DNA of 64,000 nucleotides from Calycina herbarum (taxonomy: Eukaryota > Ascomycota > Leotiomycetes > Helotiales > Pezizellaceae), in the NCBI GenBank assembly GCA_001414485.1, contig LLEY01000143.1, forward strand, positions 1-64,000. The letters are read 5' to 3'. The notes beneath the pieces were generated by a model. It was given only the letters and a program-made list of their open reading frames with translations, was not told the origin of the DNA and did no database searches. A program made the translations under genes and the position numbers. Shown here piece by piece: positions 56,001-64,000 of this stretch. Numbering within the stretch: position 1 is the stretch's first letter; every line of letters starts with the position of its first letter.

Positions 56001-57302
56001 GGCTACTCCATTTTGAAACGATTGTCTGTTGGGTTTTGGGGGCTTTTGCTCCTTGGGTTGTTGGAATTGGGACGGCAGAGCTGTTGATTTCGATGATAAA
56101 GCAGTCGATACTACCACATCATTGAGCTTGCTGGCTGGTAGAGATGCAGAGTCGGAAATGCTAGGAGCAGTTGAATTTGCTCCAACGGGTGCTTTAGCCA
56201 GCCAAGCGGGCTCAGTCAAGCGTACGAGTAGTTTTTCCATGGATAGCTTCGGTATTTTGACGTACGCAATGCCGAGGATAACTTCTACCAAAGCGCCATT
56301 TGTAGAATCAAAGACAAAAACATCAGTGAGCGACAGTCTCTCCGTCGAACGGTGGTGTGTGGCGAAGACATGGAAGTCATTTGGAGGATGGGCGGCCTTG
56401 GGAGGGGCCCGGATCCATTGGTCAATACCATTCGCAATGTAGATGTCGGTTGGATTCCTGTCAGTCATACAGTTGATCCAAATGCCACCAAGTTGGCAGA
56501 AGGTATCGGCAAGGTGAGGGTCAAAGCGAGATTCATTGTTCTGGAGCGTTGATTTTTGGCGTATGATATGACCTGCTGACTCGTTTCCACGGCTAACAAG
56601 CTTCTGGACTCCACGAAATTCCTCGCCGTAGTCAACTATTTCGGCAAAAACTCAATAGATATTACGATTTGCCAGTACCTCATCGACGTCGGCGCTCTGC
56701 AGCAGTTCCAATGCACGATGATGTCCGAACAGCCTTTCGAAACGTACCAGCTCTCGCATCAGAGATGAGTTGTTGTTGTCCCTAAATACAACTCTACCTG
56801 TTGTGTGCAACATGCGCGCTGGCCCTTTTTTTGCGTTCATGTTTTGGAGGTTTGGGTTCTCGGTGCTAAAAACTTCGAACTGCCATCGGGCGTCATCTTC
56901 GTCGACTACCTCAACATCAACCCATGTTGTGCGGGCTGAATTTGCACAGATTGGCGATTCGTAAAGAACCTCTTGAATCTGTGGCTCGCGCGTAGCGTGA
57001 TATGCTGGACGAATGCTGCAAATAGCATCAATCACAAAGCCCATTTGAACTGTGGCAGGACAGATAGGTGCTATTTGTGCTGTCAAGTGTCCGGACAACA
57101 GCTTCTTATATTGTTCGATTTTCGTATTGATACGGAACCGTGCTAGGCTTTGTCCCAAGCCATCTTGGAATCCGACAAAGGTCAATAATCCATCTGGTTC
57201 CTTGTCTGTCTCTGTTAACTTCCTGGCTCCTTCTTCGCTTGTTGGTTCTTCTGGCGAATACTTCGGTGGTGCCTTCAAATCCATCCAGTGTAGGCCCACC
57301 AA
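53050..57302 (-). pseudogene. Non-reducing polyketide synthase, 3' part only (PT-ACP-CMeT-reductase), two nonsense codons
   Basis: C-terminal ~1400 codons of an NR-PKS. Order on the minus strand: product-template region (57302-56600; ATVQMGFVIDAI, IYxVFAEIVDYGEEFRGVQK), ACP with the phosphopantetheine site GIDSLTGMEL (about 55.9 kb), C-methyltransferase with SAM motif LEMGAGTGGTTRKL (about 54.99 kb), and a thioester-reductase release domain with ITGGTGGLGAHL (about 54.2 kb) and GYGDAK (about 53.68 kb). A 53-bp intron (54465-54413) joins CMeT and reductase in frame. TGA at 56652-56654 follows NRNIY, and TGA at 53368-53370 replaces a Trp in the conserved NPVRQPW-type motif. Both fit C-to-T/G-to-A change. 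SAT, KS and AT domains are absent; coding similarity stops near 57.3 kb. This clade releases methylated aryl aldehydes, so the intact ancestor may have made such a product. Confidence 0.9.
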
Positions 57303-57999
57303 ATGAACTATATGAAAGACACTTTTGAATTCACGATTCGTTTCTTATATATATTGGATAATTCATTTCATAGAGTATAATTAGTATAACTTCATGAAAC
57401 GTTTCATGAAATTCATATAAAATAATTCGGCCTGGATTGATAATTATCCGAGTCACGTGTGAGGCAAGTGTAAGGCACGTGCGAGGCACGTGTAAGCCTA
57501 AACTCATTTACCCCTTAAAACCTACCCCAACTATCACGTGGCCTAATATATGGAATATATGAAAAGTCATGAAATTCATATATATCTTAGTTTCATTTCA
57601 ACTAGTTCACGAAAATAAATCGAGCCTTGAATTCAATTCAAGTACACCTTGTTGCTTGACCGGAATCTCGACACCTCCCACCCATCAAGTTCACGTGATC
57701 TCGCGCCGCCTTTGCTCAGGCTGGCTCAGGCCCGGCTCAGCTTCGGCTCATGCCTGCTCAGGTCTGCTCACCCATCTCACCAGACATCGTCAACTTTTAA
57801 CGAGGGGCCCGAAAAGGCCCCCTTTCCCAGCCAGGGATCCCAAATCTGCTCTCACTGTACGCTAATTCCCAGACAGTTATCTTAGTCTGCCTATCTTCAT
57901 ACGAGGGACCTTTTTCTGCCTTCAGGATGTTTTACGTCGTCCTCTGCGTTTTGCCTAGGGCTACGTATTCTATAAATAACCGGTTCCCTCTTGTCTTCA
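57303..57999. other. Breakpoint region between the PKS remnant and the DUF3435 element
   Basis: No gene. It contains five CACGTG hexamers (57454, 57476, 57488, 57535, 57692), three of them in GGCACGTG-like repeats within 40 bp, then a GC-rich stretch of GGCTCAG units (about 57715-57770). It also has TTCATGAAA-type inverted repeats near 57394-57413, which could be remnants of a small element. Confidence 0.5.
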
Positions 58000-58002
58000 C
58001 CT

Positions 58003-58147
58003 CTCTTCTCGCCCATCTTCTCACCCATCTTCTCACCCATCTTCTCACCCATCTTCTCACCCATCTTCTTATCTATCTTCTTACGGTCTTACCTATCTTC
58101 TCACATATCTTTCACCCATCTTCTCACACACCTTCTCACACATCTCC
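58003..58147. repeat. Pyrimidine-rich 12-bp tandem repeat
   Basis: Imperfect copies of TCTTCTCACCCA. It keeps two frames open (SPIFSPIF and HLLTHLLT) because 12 is a multiple of three, so those frames are not evidence of a gene. It lies directly upstream of the ATG at 58270. Confidence 0.88.
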
Positions 58148-58269
58148 TCCCCTATATTCCCTCCCCCTTCCCTCCTCTCTCCAATCCCTCTCCCCTTTCT
58201 GCAGGAAGACCTTCTTTTCTCGACTCCACTCCAGATATCTACATCCGCACATGCATAGTTCTACAAGCT

Positions 58270-61200
58270 ATGAGCGGTGAACAGGCAAAAGGATGTTGGA
58301 GAGGATTGAATCTAGACGAGCAGATAGAGGCAGCCTTGAGGGATGGGCTCCCCGAGGACAGGTCTGGGATCGATAGCAATCCCGTTTATAGAAAACTTAA
58401 TAAAAACTCCAGTCAACCACGGTACGACGCGATGTAGGATTTTTAGAAAGCGTACGTTGCCAAAATCACAAAGTTAAGTCCAGAATAGCAAGCACTAACA
58501 AATCTTAGGTATAAAAGGAAATATCTAGAATCAGACTTACGAAATATGGAAGACATAAAGCATATTACTGAAGCTGTCGGGCGCTCAACCCCCGGCAGAC
58601 TAGATAAAAAGACGAAAAGAGCAACTATTAAAACAGTATAAAACAAGATACGAAAACTTATGTCGATATAGCAGCGTAAGACAAACTTCGCCATTCCTCC
58701 AGAAGTCCATAACTTAGTAGCTCCTATAAGTGCGCCTGCGGGCAAGCCTACTCTAAAGTATTAACATATGATATATTTACTAACGAGAGAGAAAGTATGT
58801 CAAAGACGTACTAAGATATACGATTCCGCTGTTAATAGAGGAAAAGGCACCTACATTCTTAATAATAGAGAACTACGTCGATATAGAGAAGCTCTTATAG
58901 CAGTATAACTACTATAACTACGTTTACGAAGGGTGCTGTATAGATTTAAGTGCCCTGTTGAAGATATATTACTATACTTCTACAAGGTTATAGGAAATAT
59001 ATAAGGCAACGTTTAAGGTAAGATACCAAGTCTAAGGTAGAAATGAACCCCTGATTTTCGTACTAACGACTATTACTAATAACAGGATCTCGTTTACATA
59101 GTTGTATAGAAAGATAGAGAGCTAGAGCTTAAGATAAGTTTGAAAAGAGAATTTACTAAAGGAATATAAGACACCCTGAAAAAGCAAGTCTAAAAGAGTT
59201 TACTCTAAACCTCGGGTAAGTTGCTAACAGCTTAATCATAGACTAAAACATCCGTTATATAAGAGGTTAAAGCCTACGCCTCCTCTTTCTACCAACGGCC
59301 TCTTTTTTCTACTCGTTATTATTATATCGGCCGGCGCGTTCAGAGACTATAGTACTATTGAGGATGTCCTCGCTGCTAGACCGCCGCCGAGCAGAAAGTA
59401 CCGGATCATGGATTAGGCGGACAGGGTGTTAGACGATCTAGTCTTTCTAGAGATGTCTATAGATAGAATAACTAAGAAGACTAAAAACGAGACTGTGTAG
59501 GGCCACCAGTGTTTAGACTAGGCAAAAAGGGCTGGTTTTATAGGAGGGATAGGGCTCTATACTCCTCGTCGCGAAGCACTTATTAAGGTAGATAGTAAGT
59601 GGTACTTACTTTGAACAAATTCATAGTACCGCAGGCTAATTAATAATAGATGGCGGCTATTCCCTAGGGCAGGTTATAAAGTTCGCTGTATATAGAAACT
59701 CAAAGACTCTTGTCAGCTACTACTTAGATAACATAAGTAATATAGACGGTGTAGCAGTCTTCCTCAGCCTAGAGCCGTGGAGGGATCTTATAGAAGACTT
59801 CCGCTCTACATCTATAAAGAGAAACCCGGATCTCTAACATTTAATTCTAGCAAAGTACCTAGATAAGCTAAGACAGTGCTAGGATTTTACCGACCTTGGC
59901 GAGCAGATTGATAATTTCATCGCTTAGATCACGGCTGCTATTACGGAGAAGGGACGCTAAGAGCTTAAGGCTTAACGGCGCTATGTCTATAATCAGCGTT
60001 AAAAGCTTATTAACGAAGAGTTGGCGAACTACTATAGGACATAACAGCGAGTACACACCACCTAATATAAGATAGACGACTAGGGCGAATAGCACCGTAG
60101 TTATTTTAACTATGTTGTCCGTCGTATAGTTCCTAAGCGCGATCGCCTTACTTATACTTTACCGCTCGCAGTTCCGCTGCGGAGCTTAGAAGGTATCTCC
60201 GCTCTCCGAGATCTTATTACTCTCTATATAAATGATTCCCGCGTTGCGTACTAGGAAGCGTTATAGCCTATAGGAGGTCGCTGTCTAGTACCGACCTATA
60301 GCCAGGAGATTAAAGAGTAAGGATAGTCCACCCTTATTAATACTACTTCTGCTAATAGAATACGTCAGCATCTTCGTAAAAGAGAGGTAGAAGCATATCT
60401 ATCGGTGCTCTAAAGACTACTATAAGAAGCAATCTAGCTTCGCCGAATTCTGCTTCCGGTATAGTAGGTAGATTACCTACAAGACAGATTAAGAAGCCTA
60501 CTACTAAGATTATATCGACAATCTCGATATACCTTTCCGATACGAACCAGTCACTTTCTGCTACGCCGTTGCCTACGCCGGATATTACAGTAGATGTCTA
60601 AGGAAAAAATAGCTACTAGCAGCTATATAGATAAGACAGTTCCACGATCGGACAAGCTAGTAAAGATATATCTCTAACTATATCCTAGAGTATGTCGAGA
60701 GTCTAGATATTAAGGACTCTATTCCATGCCTATATATTTTCTACTCTATAGCGCTTTATTCGGAATCAGACTTGTAGCACTACCTCGGAGACATTTATAG
60801 CACTTACAAGCCCGATATAGGGAAGAAGCGCCGAAGTCAGCGAGAAGAGGGCGAGGATAAGCGAGTCGAAATGTCGAGTACTGCTAAGAAGAAGCGGCCT
60901 CGACTCTAAGGAAATCTAGAGGATAAGGACTATAAAGTACTAGGTAGTAAAAAACCAGCCTCTAAAGGTCGCTCTAAAGATCTTCTTAATCACACGTTTA
61001 TAAATATCTTAGCAGTGGATTTTAATCTATTCTAAGCAGATAGTGTTAAGATAGCAGCAGTGTCTAGTAGCTCCTTATTACGTCGCAGTACCCCAGTTAG
61101 CAGCGTTAGAGACTATTATAATAACAGTTATAGTATAGATACTTCGCTCTCGTCTCTGTTAGCTAACATTCTCAAAGAAGTTCCTTAGACTAGAGATAAT

Positions 61201-61779
61201 TGCCCTTCTCCGTTTAAATCTTAGGAGGACTAGATTCTGTCCAGCCCCGACGCTCTTCTATTATATCCGTCTAGTATTCCGATAGAGTTGGTTGATCTAG
61301 AGCTTCGAGGTGCCCTTCCTTCTTCTACATTAAGTCTACTAGTAACCGCCGACTCGGTCGAGGATGCTCACGGAAGTATACCGCCAACTACACCTAGGCA
61401 CATAGAAAGCTCGGTGATACAGCCGTTTTATAACAGCCAGCTAGTTATAATTAATACTAAGAGAGGGATATAGGAGGCTGAAGCATTACTTACAAAGTAG
61501 AAACGAGGCAAAACGACTTAGTATCTTATAAAGTGGAAAGGATTTCCTTACAAGAGTAATACGTAGGAGAAACAGAAGGACATAAGCCCGGAGCTCGTTA
61601 AAGAGTTTAAGGCGACTTATCAAGGGAACCATTCTAGCGTACGACTACTTAAGAAGCGAGTGCTACGCGGAAAGATCGAATACCTTATTAAGTAGAAGGG
61701 TCGTCTAGAGAGCGAGAATTCTTAGGAGAAAGAAGCTACTATAAGCTGTAAACGAGTTATAGAGTATAAGGCGAGCTGA
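58270..61779 (+). pseudogene. DUF3435 tyrosine recombinase fused to C2H2-like and double chromodomain-like modules, RIPed
   Basis: Relic of a Crypton/Starship-captain-type recombinase. It starts MSGEQAKGCWRGLNLDEQ (58270). TSTR (about 58.97 kb) may mark the first catalytic Arg. Core blocks are NGLFFLLVIIISAGAFRDYSTIEDVLAARPPP (59.3 kb) and PRREALIKVD (59.57 kb). KFAVYRNSKTLVSYYLDNISNIDG and LEPWRDLIEDFRS (59.68-59.8 kb) are followed by YVVRRIVPKRDRL and LPLAVPLRSLEGISAL (60.1-60.2 kb). From about 60.43 kb one frame runs from a Cys/His-rich segment (FAEFCFRY, HYLGDIYSTYKPDIGKKRR) to TKxKRGKTTxYLIKWKGFPYKSNT (61.5 kb) and RGKIEYLIKxKGRLESENS (61.68 kb), both chromodomain-like. Stops are TAG/TAA/TGA at Trp/Gln/Arg positions. 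A frame change occurs near 60.35 kb. Insertion at specific sites is inferred from the family. Confidence 0.75.
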
Positions 61780-62816
61780 AGAAGGAAACTATTACATTAT
61801 ATAAATATCATTCTAGCTAGGCCCTTAGCTTATAATCTTATCCCTACATCTATTATTAAAAGCATATTACAGAGATCTATTACAGAGCTGCTCTCGTACT
61901 CTAGAATGTTATAAGAGAGGGGCACTTTTAGACGAGAATGTCCGCCTCCCCGAGGTCTATAAATTAGTTAACTTATATTATAAAACTTTTTTTATAAAAC
62001 TATGAATAAATAAACACGCCTTAGTCTCGAGCAATATCTGCTAATCTTTATAGGATTAGGCTTTAGTAATTAGTATTTACTCTATAATATATCATCGCTT
62101 ATAGGAAACTACAACTAATGTGAAGCCCGAGTAGTAGTGAACACTTTACGCCTAATAAATCAGGCGAGGGAGCTGCATCAGGTCCCTGTAGTTATTCAGA
62201 GACTGTCTATAACCTCCTAAAAAGTTGGTCCGACAGTTACGCTTTTACTCTTCTAAATTTATATATTAATAACTCGCTCTATAGAGGGAGCTAGAAAGAG
62301 ATCTCTATAAAAATAGACAGTCTAGAAAGGGACCTGTACAGCTATTCTTTATTAATTTAAGCTATATAAACGATTAAGGCAAGTTTAATTATAACTATAT
62401 ATAATTTATTATAAAATAGCTTTGCCTCGACCAAGTAACCTAGACCGCGCTAGATAGAGGACGGAATATCGTAAAAGGCTTTTAGAGTATATTAGTAAGA
62501 TCTATACTCTCACAGATGTCGGAATTTGTTTAATACTAATAAGATATAACAGAGAGCAAACTAGGGATATTAATCGACCTATTAGAAGTTCGTCTTATTA
62601 CACGCGTAGAGGATCCCTATTCTTAGTAATCTCTACTAGTAAGAACGCATCTCTTCGAAAAGAACCTAAGTAAGCATTTAATTAGAGCTTATATAGAATT
62701 ATATCGAGAAGTTGGTGTTTCGTTTAAAGCTGTGGTAAAAAAAGTACGTAAGCTGATTACTACCCGAAGTATAAAGCTAATACCGGCGCTAGAATATTCT
62801 TCTTACTAGACCCGTA
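61780..62816. other. RIPed spacer within or after the DUF3435 element
   Basis: AT-rich with few CA/TG dinucleotides. A plus-strand stretch near 62.44-62.6 kb (RTEYRKRLLEYISKIYTLTDVGICLILI) looks like the remains of a helical domain, but I cannot assign it. No ends or target duplication of the surrounding element were found. Confidence 0.4.
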
Positions 62817-63128
62817 GCAAACTTTTCTAACAGAATTGCAGAATTAGAAGCAGAAAATACAAGGTTAATAGATAAGGTTAATAAGTTGAAGGATACTATA
62901 GCGGCAGAGTTAACACTTAAGCGAGATGCTAAAGAAGCCGCGAACCAGCTTATAACGATGCTATATATAGCAGAATTAGAAAACCAGCACCTAAAGAGGG
63001 ATATTCAAAAATAGGCTACAATAGTAGAAAGATTTAGAGTAAGCACTGTAGATTCCTACCAGATTATAAATAAGGCGTCTCTGGTATTAGAAAAGTTAAA
63101 ATCTTCACTACCTTCTATTTATATATAA
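62817..63128 (+). pseudogene. Coiled-coil protein relic
   Basis: A plus-strand frame reads NRIAELEAENTRLIDKVNKLK and continues as a heptad-rich coiled coil (ELTLKRDAKEAANQLITML, ELENQHLKRDIQK), with one TAG before ATIVERFRV. No domain is assignable. It is probably carried by the same transposon block. Confidence 0.5.
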
Positions 63129-63611
63129 TTCCTTAATATTAAGAAACCTGGTAAGTTTACTACGCTTCTAGGCTCGCTTAAATTGCCACTTATATCTACA
63201 GAAGTAATATAACCGTCTACTGTGTATAAGACATAGGTATATCTTATTAGTTATATATACGATCTCACCTAAGATATAGAGGGGAAAGATAAGAGGCAGA
63301 GAATAGTACGGAAAGTTAATATCCCATAGTCCTTAGTCTAAACCCAGGTACCCTATCTAGCTCCCTTGCCTAATTCTATTTATATCCGGGATCGGCGAGG
63401 GGCTGTATCGGGGCCCCCTAAAAATCGTCTAATAGAGTTAGGATCCAAGTAACTCCTCTGCCTCTTTCCAATTATAGCCTTAGCGATCGACAGGGCCGAC
63501 AGGGAGCTGGATTAAGCCCTATAATCGCTTAATAGCGAGAGTTATAGCCAACAGTTTAGCCTTGCTAATAACGCTTAATAGACGATCCTATGTAGTTGGG
63601 CTATTCGGTTA

Positions 63612-63893
63612 AGAGAGGAGCAGGAGAGATTAGCAAGAGAAGAGCAAGAAAGACTCGCAAGAGAGGAACAGGAGCAGTAGAGGCGGGCTGCAATAGAGGA
63701 ACAAGAACGCTTAGCACGAAAAGAGGTGGAGCGTCTTCAACAGGAGGAACAGGAGAGACCTATAAGGGAGGAAGAGGAACGCTTAGTAAGAGAAGAACAA
63801 GAAAGACTGGCGAGGGAGGAATAGGAAAGGCTTGAAAAAGAGGAAAGGCTTAAAAAAGAGGAGCAGGAGCAGCTTACTAGAGAACAGGTGTAA
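63612..63893 (+). pseudogene. EEQERLA-repeat coiled-coil relic
   Basis: A plus-strand frame is made almost entirely of REEQERLA-type repeats of about 8 residues (24 bp), with TAG codons after EEQEQ and in REE-ERLEKEE, ending at TAA. Such highly charged repeats form long single alpha-helices or coiled coils. Function unknown. The window ends 97 bp later, so the rest of the element is not visible. Confidence 0.5.
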
Positions 63894-64000
63894 GAGTTAG
63901 AACCCTTGATAGATGCTCGGACCATGCCCTCGCTAAGTACTAGCTAAGGCCTCTATTGCCAAGTGTTCTCCCTCTATTCTATTCTATTCTTTTTATATCT

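Noticed and set aside
57927..58437. Open frames HLLTHLLT... and SPIFSPIF... as possible repetitive proteins
   Set aside because: They come from a 12-bp pyrimidine repeat, which keeps two frames open at once. There is no protein-like sequence outside the repeat.
62440..62620. Possible MADS-like or other helical DNA-binding domain
   Set aside because: Only about 30 residues are readable and the match is by feel. RIP damage is too strong to assign it.

Overview
The window reads as nuclear DNA of a filamentous ascomycete (Pezizomycotina). The genes have short GT-AG introns of about 46-110 bp. The gene families are typical of that group: a DUF3433 membrane protein, a Dur3-like symporter, MCT-type MFS transporters, a Zn2Cys6 regulator, a non-reducing polyketide synthase (NR-PKS) remnant and a DUF3435 recombinase. 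Long AT-rich tracts hold transposons with almost no CA/TG dinucleotides and many CAA/CGA/TGG to stop changes, the mark of repeat-induced point mutation (RIP). No tRNA, rRNA or CRISPR array was recognised. I cannot name the species.

Layout: 0.5-12 kb is gene-bearing. It holds a DUF3433 protein, a small unknown gene broken by a 13-bp duplication, a zinc-ribbon/aminoglycoside-phosphotransferase-like (APH) gene split by a Tc1/mariner element, a small zinc-ribbon gene and a seven-exon SSS (Dur3-like) transporter. From 12.8 to 25.9 kb lies a Tad/I-like LINE (13-bp target duplication) into whose RNase H region a 7.2-kb chromodomain Gypsy element inserted (433-bp LTRs, 5-bp target duplication). From 26 to 30 kb are two protein-coding relics, a protein kinase and an internal piece of valyl-tRNA synthetase. 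From 30.2 to 39.0 kb lies a heavily RIPed Copia element that itself carries a 2.7-kb gag-only LTR element and a solo LTR, each with its own target duplication.

From 40.7 to 57.3 kb is a secondary-metabolism-like neighbourhood: two divergent secreted SMP-30/gluconolactonase-like genes (one with an in-frame stop), an MCT-like MFS gene, the C-terminal two-thirds of a questin-oxidase-like gene, a Zn2Cys6 regulator, a second MCT-like MFS gene, and the 3' part (PT-ACP-CMeT-reductase) of an NR-PKS with two in-frame TGA codons and no SAT/KS/AT region. Three of these seven genes look broken while the transporters, regulator and one propeller gene look intact, so this seems to be a decaying or recently truncated cluster beside transposons.

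From 58.3 to 64 kb is another RIPed element. It encodes a DUF3435 (Crypton/Starship-captain-type tyrosine recombinase) followed in the same frame by a C2H2-like module and two chromodomain-like modules, an unusual arrangement, and then coiled-coil reading frames. Exon coordinates were worked out by hand from splice signals and reading-frame closure.
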